From NCBI RefSeq assembly GCF_007830065.1, contig NZ_VLKK01000003.1, forward strand, positions 227,970-291,969: a DNA stretch of 64,000 bases. The letters run 5' to 3'. The stretch comes from Sphingobium wenxiniae (GTDB lineage: Bacteria > Pseudomonadota > Alphaproteobacteria > Sphingomonadales > Sphingomonadaceae). Positions 25,312 to 33,041 of this stretch are shown piece after piece. Both the position numbers and the translations under genes were made by a program. Each line of letters starts with the position of its first letter. The stretch's first letter is position 1. Under the pieces are notes generated by a model. It saw only the letters and a program-made list of their open reading frames with translations. It was not told the origin of the DNA and did not search any database.

Positions 25312-25935
25312 TTATCGGATGCCGCGCTCCATCTGCGCCTGGCGGGCGCGGCGCTCGGCGAGCTGGTGTGCAGGGGGAATATGGCGGCGCTCCGCACGCG
25401 CATGCTCCAGCGATCGCAGGCCGACGGACGTGTCGGGATAGGCCGGAAAGGCCGTGTAAGTGATCTCGAAGAGATCCGCTTCCAATATCGTGCGTCTGGG
25501 CGGATCGACCGTCTCGTCCCACTCCTCCTTGCGCGTCCGGAAGCCGAAAGACATGCCCGGTATGTCCTGCCGCTCGATCTGGACCGCCAGATCGCGGCCG
25601 TCGGACGTATCCGGCAGGTCGTTCGAAAATTGCAGGCCGGTGTCGTCTTCGCGCAGGCTTAGCGTCCCTGCATCCTTCCGGCCGACGACGCGGCCGGTGT
25701 CATGACTATGCAGCGCGACGACATCGCGCTCGCGCAGCGACCGGGTGAAGGCGCCGGGCGCGATCGTCTCCTTCCAATATCCGCCGATATCGGTTTCGAC
25801 ATTGAACAGCGCCGCATAGCCGGTCGCGGTGCGCCCTTCCCCCTCGCCGGCCGCACGCAGCTCCAGGCCGCGCGTGATGGCCCGCGTTTCGCGGCCGTCA
25901 GGATTCGGTTTTGTCGCCGGCGTCGGCATTGGCAT
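25312..25935 (-). CDS. HK97-family prohead protease
   Basis: Serine protease (S78 family) that trims the capsid delta domain during maturation. 207 residues. The family pattern is ATGYAALFNVETDIGGYWKE, then the His in VALHSHDTGRVVGR (about 74-86) and the catalytic Ser129 in PGMSFGFR, followed by LFEITYTAFPAYPDTSV. Its 5' end overlaps the portal gene by 38 nt. Gene order portal-protease-capsid is standard. Confidence 0.92.
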   Translation of the reverse strand: MPMPTPATKPNPDGRETRAITRGLELRAAGEGEGRTATGYAALFNVETDIGGYWKETIAPGAFTRSLRERDVVALHSHDTGRVVGRKDAGTLSLREDDTGLQFSNDLPDTSDGRDLAVQIERQDIPGMSFGFRTRKEEWDETVDPPRRTILEADLFEITYTAFPAYPDTSVGLRSLEHARAERRHIPPAHQLAERRARQAQMERGIR

Positions 25936-27172
25936 CTCCGTTGTCTGCGGGGGCTTTCAGGAGCGGCTGGGTGCCAAGCGGCACGGTGGCGCCCTGAATG
26001 TAGAGCTTGTCGCCTTCCGGCATCGGCTCCCGGTTTTCGAGCTTTCTGGCCTCGTTCGGCGTGATTTGCGCCGTCTGGATCGCGCGGGCGATGCCCTCGA
26101 CCCGGCTCTTGAAGTCGCCGCGCTGGACGCCATCGACATTATGTTCGACATGGCGGGCGCGGCTTCGCTGGCCGAAGAGCTTGAGGTTCAGCTCCTGCTC
26201 GAACTTCCCTGCCCAATGGGTGACGACGTGTTTTACGAGCTGCAGATCCTGCTGCTCGGTGTTGTTGAACGTGCCGTGCGCCAGGTCATGCAGAAAAACA
26301 GGCGGCAGACCCCAGATCCGGGACGATTCCCCGATCTGGAATTGCCGCGCCTCGATTGTCTGTCCCTTTTGCGGGTCGATGCCGATCGGGTTGAGCTTAT
26401 GACCGGGAGGCATTCCGAAAAATGGGGAGCCGCTCTGCTTCGCCAGGTCGATGGCCCGCTGAATATCCGCCTGGGCGCGTTTGAACGCTTCAGCGCCTTG
26501 CGGCAACGGGCCTTCCAGCGAGAGCGGCGGCGTCCCGCCACTGGCGAAGAATGAACTGGCATAGTCGTTCATCGCCAGCATCAGCCCGATCGCGCGCTTG
26601 TTTTTCTGGATCGGGCTGTAGACGTCCAGTTGGTTCCGCTTCAGCAGGAAAGTGACATCGATGACGTCGGCGGCGGGATATTCCTTAGCCTCGAAACGAT
26701 AATATTTTCGGCCATTGCGGCGGCGGACGGAGGTGCGGTCCGGGTCCATCGGCCAAAGGGCGAGGATCTTGCTTCCCTGCCGTTCGATCCACGTCGTGCC
26801 GCGACCGCCGGTGAAAACCTGCGACCAGATATATTCCCGCCATCCCTGGCTGGTCCATTCCGGGTTAGGCGCTTCATTGAGCAGCATCTGCAGGTCGCCA
26901 TCGACGCGCTGCGATGTGTCGCCTACCTTTTTGAACAGATGCAGCGGCAGACTTGCCATCATGCGTGAAAGGAAATTGACGGCGCACCAGTTCGACGGCA
27001 CCTCAAGGGCGCTCTCGATCGTGACGGTCGGCAGTTTCGGGTCATGACCGAGCAGGCCGAAGAAGGTCAGCAGATCGTCCGTGTGCGATCCGGTCGATAC
27101 GACCGGGTTTTCCAGCGGATTGAGCGAACGCTGTTCCCCGCCGCCGCGCAGGAACTCGAAGGCGATCCTCAA
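25898..27172 (-). CDS. HK97-family portal protein
   Basis: Forms the dodecameric DNA entry channel at the head vertex. 424 residues. Features: VPSNWCAVNFLSRMMASLPLHLF near the N-terminus, NPEWTSQGWREYIWSQVFTGG, RKYYRFEAKEYPAADVIDV, and in the stem/wing GESSRIWGLPPVFLHDLAHGTFNNTEQQ, all family-typical. The C-terminus ends in a disordered acidic tail (NGDANADAGDKTES). It overlaps the large terminase by 4 nt. Confidence 0.94.
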   Translation of the reverse strand: MRIAFEFLRGGGEQRSLNPLENPVVSTGSHTDDLLTFFGLLGHDPKLPTVTIESALEVPSNWCAVNFLSRMMASLPLHLFKKVGDTSQRVDGDLQMLLNEAPNPEWTSQGWREYIWSQVFTGGRGTTWIERQGSKILALWPMDPDRTSVRRRNGRKYYRFEAKEYPAADVIDVTFLLKRNQLDVYSPIQKNKRAIGLMLAMNDYASSFFASGGTPPLSLEGPLPQGAEAFKRAQADIQRAIDLAKQSGSPFFGMPPGHKLNPIGIDPQKGQTIEARQFQIGESSRIWGLPPVFLHDLAHGTFNNTEQQDLQLVKHVVTHWAGKFEQELNLKLFGQRSRARHVEHNVDGVQRGDFKSRVEGIARAIQTAQITPNEARKLENREPMPEGDKLYIQGATVPLGTQPLLKAPADNGDANADAGDKTES

Positions 27173-28941
27173 CTCGGCACCATGCTGTAATTCGGGTCAT
27201 CCCAAGGCGATGCAGGCACTTCTTCCTTCTCCTCGCCCATGTGGACGCCGATCGCGCTCATCAGCGCGACCGGGTTGTCGATCTTCAAATGCGGCTGCCC
27301 CTCAGGCTTGTTGGGGTAGACATTGTCTTTCTTGTCCGGCGCGCCGACGACGTTGGAGATTTCCCACTCCATCACCGGATCGCCGCCATGGATGATGCGA
27401 CGGGAGCGCGTGAGCGCGTCCAGTTCCTTCATCGGCTCGCTGAAATTCAGCACGGTCGGCCGATATTCGACGACCGGGACGCCGGCCTTCGCCAGGCGCG
27501 TCGATAACTGCGTCGCCTGGAACGGATCGTAGGGAACCGCCTCGACCTGCAAAATCTCGCTGATCTCGACGATCAGGGCCTCGATTTCGTCGTAATCGAC
27601 GATATTGCCGGGCGTGACTTCCAGCAGCCCAAGGCTGTCCCAGCTCTGATAGTGCGGCACCTCCGCAACCGTATCTTCGGGTAGGAAGTAAAAGCCGAAC
27701 CGGATATAGGGATCGTCTACGGTCGCCTTTTCACCGTTGGGCAGCACCAATACTTCCACGGCGGCGATATCGACCTTCGACGCGAGATCGAGGCCGATGA
27801 TTGCGCGCCGCCCGCGCAGCCACGCCAGCTTCAGCGCATCGCGCGGATTTTGCGGAATCTCCGGATCCGCGCATTTTCTCCATGCCTCGACGTCGAAATA
27901 GGCCGCCTTCGCCGAAACCCACAGGTTGAGGTGCTTCGTCTTGAAGACGCCTGCCTTGCGCGGGGTTGCGATCGCGTCGCGTTGCCGCGCACGAAGGAAG
28001 TCGAGCGATACCGACACGTCGGCGTTCGGATTGGCCTTACGGAGCGCAAGGTCCGACTTCCAATCGTCATCCTCGTCCATCGTATATTCGATGAACAGGG
28101 TTTCGTCGTCGAGCGGCGGGCCACCGTTATGGCCGATCCCCGCGAGCTTTTTCCGCTCCTCCTGGATCAGCGCGTAACAAGGGCCGGCCAGATTGTCGCC
28201 GGCTGTGGTGATGAGCAGTTGCAGCGGCTGATCGCGCGCGCCCATGCCCGTCATCATGGTGTCGACCTGACCGTCGTCGCCATGTTCGTGATATTCGTCG
28301 TGGATCGAGCAGCTCGGGCTTTGCCCGTCGCCAGGATCTCCGATGATCGTCTCGAACTTCGATCCGTCCGCGATCCGAACGATCGCGCGCGCCGGCACCT
28401 CCAGGCCGAAATGCTTTTTGAGCGCGGGAGTGCGCTCCACCATCAGCCGCGCGGGTTTGAAGACTTCCCACGCCTGCTTTTCGTTCGTCGCGCCCGAATA
28501 GACTTCCGCGCCGAACTCGCCGTCGGCGCAGAGCATATACAGGCCAAGACCCGCCGCTATGGCCGACTTGCCGTTCTTGCGCGGAACGACCAGGAACAGA
28601 CGGCGGAATCGCCGCAGCCCTTTCCGTTCGCCCGCCCTATGGACCCAGCCGAAGGTCAGGCAGATGATCCAGATCTGCCACGGCTGAAGAACCAGCCGTT
28701 CCTTCTTGCTGGCCCACTTTCCCTTGCTGTGCGGCAGCTTCTCGATGAACCGGCACGGGCGCGCCGCGAGCGCCTCGTCGAAGACGTAGGGGAATTTGCT
28801 CCCGCGAACCTTGCTGAGCTTCAGCTCATCCAGGAATCGGCGGCACTGAAGCCGGATCTGCAATCCGGCCGGGATCTTACCCGCGCAAACGTCGGTCGCA
28901 TATTTAAGGGCTATCGCCGGATAGTCGCGCACCTCCGCCAC
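27169..28941 (-). CDS. Terminase large subunit (HK97 type)
   Basis: ATP-driven DNA packaging motor and headful/site nuclease. 590 residues. Walker A is VPRKNGKSAIAAG (Lys125), Walker B is SIHDEYHE (D215-E216), the coupling motif is near LLITTAGDN, and the RNase-H-like nuclease starts at IGLDLASKVDIAAVEV with further Asp residues downstream (AVPYDPFQ). It starts 1 nt after the small subunit stop and overlaps the portal gene. Confidence 0.96.
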   Translation of the reverse strand: MAEVRDYPAIALKYATDVCAGKIPAGLQIRLQCRRFLDELKLSKVRGSKFPYVFDEALAARPCRFIEKLPHSKGKWASKKERLVLQPWQIWIICLTFGWVHRAGERKGLRRFRRLFLVVPRKNGKSAIAAGLGLYMLCADGEFGAEVYSGATNEKQAWEVFKPARLMVERTPALKKHFGLEVPARAIVRIADGSKFETIIGDPGDGQSPSCSIHDEYHEHGDDGQVDTMMTGMGARDQPLQLLITTAGDNLAGPCYALIQEERKKLAGIGHNGGPPLDDETLFIEYTMDEDDDWKSDLALRKANPNADVSVSLDFLRARQRDAIATPRKAGVFKTKHLNLWVSAKAAYFDVEAWRKCADPEIPQNPRDALKLAWLRGRRAIIGLDLASKVDIAAVEVLVLPNGEKATVDDPYIRFGFYFLPEDTVAEVPHYQSWDSLGLLEVTPGNIVDYDEIEALIVEISEILQVEAVPYDPFQATQLSTRLAKAGVPVVEYRPTVLNFSEPMKELDALTRSRRIIHGGDPVMEWEISNVVGAPDKKDNVYPNKPEGQPHLKIDNPVALMSAIGVHMGEEKEEVPASPWDDPNYSMVPS

Positions 28942-28942
28942 A

Positions 28943-29449
28943 TCAGAAATCGCCGAATTCGTTGTCGGCCTGCGTCTTGTGACCGCTCGCGAGCTTCAGC
29001 GCAGCCGACGGATTGAGCATCAGTTCGCCCAGCAGGGATTGCGCATGGCGCAAGGCTTCGGACAGCATCGCCACCTCCGGCCGAGCGCGCACCATTTCGA
29101 AGACGACTTCCTTGCCGTCGATCTTCTTCACCGTCTGACTGGTGAAGGTGTCGCCGGTCATTTCCAGCACGGCCTGGAACCGGGCGATCTGCGCCAGGCG
29201 CAACGCGAGCAGACCGACATGATCGGCATAGTGCGGGCTGGCGCGCTTCTGCTCCTCCAGAATCGTGGCGAGCGCCGCGAAGTAATTCCGCTCCGTTTCG
29301 GACAGGTGCAGCGGCGCGATCATCGGCCCGAGAGGAACGTCATCATTGACAGCCACATCGCGATCCTGCCTATAGGTGCCCTGCACCAGCTTCAGCGCCG
29401 GCTCCTTTCGCTTACGGCCGGCCCCCGATCGCGGCCCGCCTCTAGCCAT
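28943..29449 (-). CDS. Terminase small subunit (P27 family)
   Basis: Recognises phage DNA for packaging. 168 residues. The basic N-terminus GGPRSGAGRKRKEPALKLVQGT is typical, followed by helical LSETERNYFAALATILEEQKR and a C-terminal helical region (ARPEVAMLSEALRHAQSLLGEL) matching P27 family small terminases. It lies directly before the large subunit. Confidence 0.9.
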   Translation of the reverse strand: MARGGPRSGAGRKRKEPALKLVQGTYRQDRDVAVNDDVPLGPMIAPLHLSETERNYFAALATILEEQKRASPHYADHVGLLALRLAQIARFQAVLEMTGDTFTSQTVKKIDGKEVVFEMVRARPEVAMLSEALRHAQSLLGELMLNPSAALKLASGHKTQADNEFGDF

Positions 29450-29598
29450 CCGAGGGCCTCAACTTTTTACCCTTTGATTTCGACCGCGCAAAAATGTGGT
29501 CACAGGAGCGGTCCTGACCCGGACGGGCCTGAGCTTCGACCCCACCCCCTCCCCGGCGCCGGCCGGCGCGGTCTTCGAGGCGGTTCGATGGCCGACCC

Positions 29599-29787
29599 TC
29601 AATCTGCCGCATCGGCCGCATCGAACTGGACGGACACCTCGACATTGCAGCCGAGCACCGTCGCCGCGAGGCGCATAAGCGCCGCCGCGATGCGGACGCG
29701 AAAGCGAAAGGAACGACGCGGCCGAAACACGATGCGCAAGGTGCATCGCTCCATGACATCGCGGTCGGAGATGGTGACATCGGTCAT
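29599..29787 (-). CDS. Small phage protein upstream of terminase
   Basis: 62 residues from ATG 29787, which overlaps the HNH stop (ATGA). Starts MTDVTISDRDVMERCTLRIV and is rich in Arg, with amphipathic strand/helix alternation (RSFRFRVRIAAALMRLAATVL). The 149 bp to the terminase small subunit contain no further gene. Function unknown. Confidence 0.55.
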   Translation of the reverse strand: MTDVTISDRDVMERCTLRIVFRPRRSFRFRVRIAAALMRLAATVLGCNVEVSVQFDAADAAD

Positions 29788-30116
29788 GATGCGTTTCGCC
29801 TCCTCGCCCGCGCGCTTTCCTTCGCGGTCTTCGCCTTGCTGTGCGGCCAGCAAAGGCCCTGATAATTCTCGCGCTCGCTGCCACCGCCCTCAGCCTTGGG
29901 GCGGATATGGTCGGCAACGACGGATCGACGCGGTGGGACTGTCCCGTTAGCGATGCAGGCGCGGCAATATGGCTCCTCAATGAGGACGCGCTTGCGCATT
30001 TCATCATGCTCGCGCCCATATCCGCGCTGCTGTCGGCTCTTTCCCTTGGACGTCACCCACGCCTCGACAGGCTTCCATCCAGGTGGACGGAAGCGTGGCG
30101 CCTGGCGCGGCATCAC
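29784..30116 (-). CDS. HNH endonuclease
   Basis: 110 residues. HNH nuclease core with zinc-knuckle elements: CRACIANGTVPPRRSVVADH, then IRPKAEGGGSERENYQGLCWPH (the H-N-H residues are in ADHI, ENYQ and WPH). HNH proteins next to terminase are required for DNA packaging in several HK97-like phages, so it is probably part of the packaging machine rather than a homing nuclease. Overlaps both neighbours by 4 nt. Confidence 0.9.
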   Translation of the reverse strand: MMPRQAPRFRPPGWKPVEAWVTSKGKSRQQRGYGREHDEMRKRVLIEEPYCRACIANGTVPPRRSVVADHIRPKAEGGGSERENYQGLCWPHSKAKTAKESARARRRNAS

Positions 30117-30367
30117 GCCTGCGACCGGGCATTGTTCCTGATGGTGACGGTGACTTCGCCCGAAACTGTTTCGATCTGAGCGTTGCCTTCCCGGACGATG
30201 ATCGTGTCTTTCTCATCGGTCGCATAGCGCACGATCTTGCAGCCGCACAGATCATAGCCGATGACCGCGCTCTGCACGACGCCATCGAGCGCGATCTCCA
30301 ACAGCGCGCCAAGATCGGGATCATAGTCCGGATCACTGACGCTCAGCCTGTCGGGGATGATGGACAT
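30113..30367 (-). CDS. Hypothetical phage protein
   Basis: 84 residues, starting MSIIPDRLSVSDPDYDPDLG. Beta-rich (VVQSAVIGYDLCGCKIVRYATDE, GEVTVTIRNNARSQA) with an acidic N-terminus. It overlaps the HNH gene by 4 nt. Not recognised; co-transcribed with the packaging genes. Confidence 0.6.
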   Translation of the reverse strand: MSIIPDRLSVSDPDYDPDLGALLEIALDGVVQSAVIGYDLCGCKIVRYATDEKDTIIVREGNAQIETVSGEVTVTIRNNARSQA

Positions 30368-30370
30368 GGG

Positions 30371-30682
30371 CTAGGCTTCCTTCACCGTCGTCGCTTCCAG
30401 CGTGGCAAACAGATCCTCGCCGCGCCCTTCGATCGCGCCGATCTCCAGCCGCACCAGCACGAAGCCGGGCAGGTAAACCGAATGTTCGTCCAGCGCTTCC
30501 AGCCAGGCGCGCCGTGACAACCCGCCGAGCGCAAATGACAACTCGTGCAGCCCGCCCACGAAGCTCGCGCTATCCCATGGCCTGGTGCGCTCGACTATCC
30601 AGTCGACGGTGCAACCGGCCTGCTCGGCCGACCGCTCCAGTTCGCGCTTCAGCCGTTCGCCGGCGACGAGGTGGATGCTCAC
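30371..30682 (-). CDS. Hypothetical phage protein
   Basis: 103 residues from GTG 30682, which overlaps the DUF3164 stop (GTGA). Contains ERLKRELERSAEQAGCTVDW, RTRPWDSASFVGGLHELSFA and a C-terminal strand region (YLPGFVLVRLEIGAIEG). Mixed alpha/beta. Not recognised. Confidence 0.6.
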   Translation of the reverse strand: MSIHLVAGERLKRELERSAEQAGCTVDWIVERTRPWDSASFVGGLHELSFALGGLSRRAWLEALDEHSVYLPGFVLVRLEIGAIEGRGEDLFATLEATTVKEA

Positions 30683-31335
30683 GCGGCGGACACGTCGATC
30701 GTGATCGCCTGCCACGGCGCCTGCGCATTCTGCCGCTGGTAGAGGCGGATATAGCGCTTCGAGCCGATGACGCGGATGCTGTCGCGGATCGCCTGCATGG
30801 CGTTGAGCCAGCGCGGGTCCGTAATATCCAGCCGTAGCAGCGAGAACAGGTCGTTCCGGTTGATCCGGCCCTGACTGTCCACGTCGAACGCGCGATTGAT
30901 GATGGCGCGGATCTCGGTGCGGCTGTCGGCCGACCATTCGCGCAGGCATTCGTCGACAATGCCCTTGGCGACCTGCAACTCCGGGCCGAAGATGATATTC
31001 TCCGACACCTGCACCACCAGCTTCAGCAGGCCGTCATAGGAGGTGAAGGTCAGATTGCCCTTCGCCCCGCCCCGCCGCGACTGATATTCCTGTTCGAGCA
31101 GCGCGACGAACTCGTCCACGTCGTCGAAGCTATGTTGCCGGAACCGCGCCACCTGCGCGGAGAGCGGAAGCGCGAAGCCGACGATCTTGCGGACCAACTC
31201 GTCCTGCAGCTTGTCGATCGTCTTGACGGCCGCGTCCGGGATCAGCCCGCCATCGGCGTTTGCCCAGTAGATCGAGCCGTCAATCTCGCGCCGCCCCGCA
31301 GGCGTCGCGGACGGATCGCCTGGAGCGTCGGTCAT
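30679..31335 (-). CDS. DUF3164 family protein
   Basis: 218 residues from ATG 31335. The sequence pattern fits DUF3164, a family known mainly from Mu-like transposable phages: VALLEQEYQSRRGGAKGNLT, TSYDGLLKLVVQVSENIIFG, IVDECLREWSADSRTEIRAI and AFDVDSQGRINRNDLFSLLRL. The biochemical role of DUF3164 is not known. No Mu transposase is present in this prophage, so the gene was probably exchanged into a temperate siphovirus. It overlaps neighbours on both sides by 4 nt. Confidence 0.82.
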   Translation of the reverse strand: MTDAPGDPSATPAGRREIDGSIYWANADGGLIPDAAVKTIDKLQDELVRKIVGFALPLSAQVARFRQHSFDDVDEFVALLEQEYQSRRGGAKGNLTFTSYDGLLKLVVQVSENIIFGPELQVAKGIVDECLREWSADSRTEIRAIINRAFDVDSQGRINRNDLFSLLRLDITDPRWLNAMQAIRDSIRVIGSKRYIRLYQRQNAQAPWQAITIDVSAA

Positions 31336-31526
31336 GCGGCTGCGCGTCCCGGCACCGGCCAATGATAGCCGGCGGGATTGTCGAGCGGATCGAGGATCAG
31401 CCCGCCGCGCCTGACAGGCACGGGATGGAACTGGCCGTCAAGGCCCAACTCGATACGATAGCGGGTGCGCACATAGCCGCGCGCTTTCATGGCGCGGATC
31501 TGCATCCGCCGGGGAAGGCTGCTCAT
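31332..31526 (-). CDS. Small basic phage protein
   Basis: 64 residues; GGAG lies 6 nt before ATG 31526. Starts MSSLPRRMQIRAMKARGYVR and is strongly basic in the first 25 residues, then Pro-rich (HPVPVRRGGLILDPLDNPAG). Overlaps DUF3164 by 4 nt. Function unknown; possibly nucleic-acid binding. Confidence 0.55.
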   Translation of the reverse strand: MSSLPRRMQIRAMKARGYVRTRYRIELGLDGQFHPVPVRRGGLILDPLDNPAGYHWPVPGRAAA

Positions 31527-31545
31527 AAAAGGCTCCGAAAGTGGA

Positions 31546-31719
31546 TCAGCGGGTGGGACGAGACGGCTGAAGATCGAGCAACGCGGTCCTGGCCTCGGCG
31601 CGCGTGATGGCGGCCGCGTCGAGCAGCTTCACCAGTTGAGCCAGATAGCGTCGTGTCACGCGGACCTGCTCCTGCTCGGGACCGTTGGCTTCGGCGCGTA
31701 GCCGGTCGATATCGATCAC
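31546..31719 (-). CDS. Small helical phage protein
   Basis: 57 residues from GTG 31719, with GGAG about 7 nt upstream. Predicted helices RVTRRYLAQLVKLLDAAAIT and RAEARTALLDLQ. It lies between two small genes at the head of the late operon. The GTG start is chosen for its Shine-Dalgarno; a longer ATG start at 31746 would overlap the preceding gene. Function unknown. Confidence 0.5.
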   Translation of the reverse strand: MIDIDRLRAEANGPEQEQVRVTRRYLAQLVKLLDAAAITRAEARTALLDLQPSRPTR

Positions 31720-31732
31720 ATCGCGCTCTCCG

Positions 31733-31990
31733 TCAGAACCAGGCACTGGATTTTGCGCCCTGGACTTCCATCCGGAGCGGCGGCGCGCTGCGCGTTACCT
31801 CTCCGCGAAAGGATGCGACGATGGAGGCGGCGATGGCCTGCGCCCGCTCTTCCAGATCGGCATGACGCCTGTCATGCCGCTGGTCGGGGGACACGCGGGC
31901 GTCGCGGATCAGCAGGTCCAGCTCATGGCTGGCATTTTCGAGCTGATCGGGGATCGAAGGCCGGGTAGCGCGCTTCGGGTTCGGTGCCAC
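31733..31990 (-). CDS. First gene of the late operon, hypothetical
   Basis: 85 residues from GTG 31990, with GGAGG (plus strand 31998-32002) 7 nt upstream. Helical and charged (SIPDQLENASHELDLLIRDA, DLEERAQAIAASIVASF). A terminator-like hairpin lies about 20 bp upstream, so expression may depend on antitermination. Not recognised. Confidence 0.55.
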   Translation of the reverse strand: MAPNPKRATRPSIPDQLENASHELDLLIRDARVSPDQRHDRRHADLEERAQAIAASIVASFRGEVTRSAPPLRMEVQGAKSSAWF

Positions 31991-32010
31991 TGTGACGCCT
32001 CCATCGACGC

Positions 32011-32040
32011 AAAAAGCCCGCCGATGGGGGACCGGCGGGC
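32011..32040 (-). terminator. Terminator-like hairpin at the head of the late operon
   Basis: Leftward: GCCCGCCG, 9-nt loop, CGGCGGGC, then TTTTT (plus-strand A-run 32011-32015), about 20 nt before the first late-operon start. It would stop transcripts before the operon unless an antiterminator acts; no lambda Q-like protein was recognised. Confidence 0.65.
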
Positions 32041-32080
32041 CTTGGACGCAATTGTCGCGGGGTCGTTTCTGGCCCTTTCG

Positions 32081-32110
32081 TGACCGTTTAGGGAGGCCCG
32101 TTTTTGTAAC
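32081..32110 (-). repeat. Shared upstream element, copy 1
   Basis: TGACCG (32081-32086) and AGGCCCGTTTTTGTAAC (32094-32110) on the plus strand. A 17-mer with one mismatch plus the same TGACCG recur at 33692-33732. Both copies lie upstream of leftward genes (late operon; HTH gene at 33662). Possible binding site of a common regulator. Confidence 0.4.
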
Positions 32111-32140
32111 GATTGCGATTTTTGCGCGGGGCAAGCAAAT

Positions 32141-32160
32141 ATGTCCACTTTAGTGAACAT
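32141..32160. promoter_or_regulatory. Candidate toxin-antitoxin operator
   Basis: An imperfect palindrome: ATGTCCACT-TT-AGTGAACAT, two 9-bp arms with one mismatch, directly upstream of a possible promoter (TTGACG 32165-32170, 17 bp, TACCAA 32188-32193) and the toxin ATG at 32201. Type II antitoxins usually bind such palindromes to repress their own operon. Confidence 0.5.
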
Positions 32161-32200
32161 TCGCTTGACGAGCGCCGTCATGTCGTCTACCAAAGTTTAC

Positions 32201-32488
32201 ATGATCGAAGTCCGCCAGACAGTCCACTTCCGCACCTGGTTCGACGGGCTTCGTGACATGCGTGCGCGGGCGAAGGTCGATGCCCGCATCCGCCGCGTGT
32301 CGATGGGTAACTTCGGCGATGCCAAGTTCTTCGATGGGATCGGCGAACTGCGGATCGACTTCGGGCCGGGATACCGCGTCTACTTCGTGAAGAAGGGCAA
32401 CGCTCTGGTGATCCTGCTCGCAGGCGGAGACAAGAAATCGCAGAAGCGGGATATCCGCGATGCAATCGAGATGGCGAAGGAGATTTGA
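32201..32488 (+). CDS. RelE/HigB-type mRNA interferase toxin
   Basis: 95 residues from ATG 32201; a longer reading from 32141 begins inside the operator palindrome and is rejected. Belongs to the addiction-module killer (PF05973-like) group: VRQTVHFRTWFDGLRDMRAR, IGELRIDFGPGYRVYFV and LAGGDKKSQKRDIRDAIEMA. These toxins cleave mRNA at the ribosome. The antitoxin follows after 3 nt. Toxin-first order is usual for this subgroup. Rightward orientation against the flanking leftward genes marks the module as prophage cargo. Confidence 0.88.
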   Translation: MIEVRQTVHFRTWFDGLRDMRARAKVDARIRRVSMGNFGDAKFFDGIGELRIDFGPGYRVYFVKKGNALVILLAGGDKKSQKRDIRDAIEMAKEI

Positions 32489-32491
32489 GCC

Positions 32492-32770
32492 ATGGTTACG
32501 ACCACAGTTTGGGATGTGACGGAGCATCTGGACAGCGAAGAGGCGATTGCCGCCTATCTGGATGCGGTCATGGAGGAAGGTGATCCGGCGCTTGTCGTGG
32601 CGGCGCTTGGCGACGTTGCGAAGGCGCGCGGCATGACCGATATCGCGGCCAGGACGGGTGTCAGTCGCGCAGGGCTTTACAAAGCGCTTGGCGAGGGTGG
32701 CAATCCGACCCTGTCCAGCCTCATGGGCATCATGAAGGCGCTGGGCGTCCGGCTCGCCGTCGCCGCCTGA
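32492..32770 (+). CDS. HigA-like antitoxin
   Basis: 92 residues. The N-terminus (TVWDVTEHLDSEEAIAAYLD) is the toxin-neutralising region, and the C-terminus carries an HTH (MTDIAARTGVSRAGLYKALG, then TLSSLMGIMKALGVRL), as in addiction-module antidote proteins paired with PF05973 toxins. It would repress the operon through the palindrome at 32141. Followed after 1 nt by a HicB-like gene. Confidence 0.88.
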   Translation: MVTTTVWDVTEHLDSEEAIAAYLDAVMEEGDPALVVAALGDVAKARGMTDIAARTGVSRAGLYKALGEGGNPTLSSLMGIMKALGVRLAVAA

Positions 32771-32771
32771 C

Positions 32772-33041
32772 ATGCACCACTATTACGGCATCCTTCATAA
32801 GGATAGTGACAGCGCCTACGGCATCCACTTTCCGGATCTGCCCGGCTGTTTTTCGGCCGCTGACGACGAAAACGACATTGTCGCGCGGGCAAGCGAAGCC
32901 ATTGCGCTCTGGTTGGAAGGAAGGCCGCCGGTAAAACCGAGCGACTTGCGCAGCATCACCCGAATCGCCAGGGCCGATATCGCTCGCGGCGGGACTATCG
33001 TGCTCGTGCCCTGTCCTGCCCTGCCTGCCCTGTCACGATAG
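32772..33041 (+). CDS. HicB-like protein without HicA
   Basis: 89 residues. The N-terminal half is the HicB partial RNase-H fold (YYGILHKDSDSAYGIHFPDLP, then GCFSAADDENDIVARASEAI). The C-terminal part (SDLRSITRIARADIARGGTI) does not show a clear DNA-binding HTH or ribbon-helix-helix. No HicA lies nearby. It begins 1 nt after the antitoxin stop and ends in a 9-nt convergent overlap with the leftward gene at 33033. It may be a third component of this toxin-antitoxin operon or a loose antitoxin against invading HicA. Confidence 0.75.
   Translation: MHHYYGILHKDSDSAYGIHFPDLPGCFSAADDENDIVARASEAIALWLEGRPPVKPSDLRSITRIARADIARGGTIVLVPCPALPALSR

Noticed and set aside
25223-25522. In-frame upstream extension of the capsid protein
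   Set aside because: Overlaps the protease gene and the hairpin; ATG 25222 has a good Shine-Dalgarno and matches the delta-domain start.
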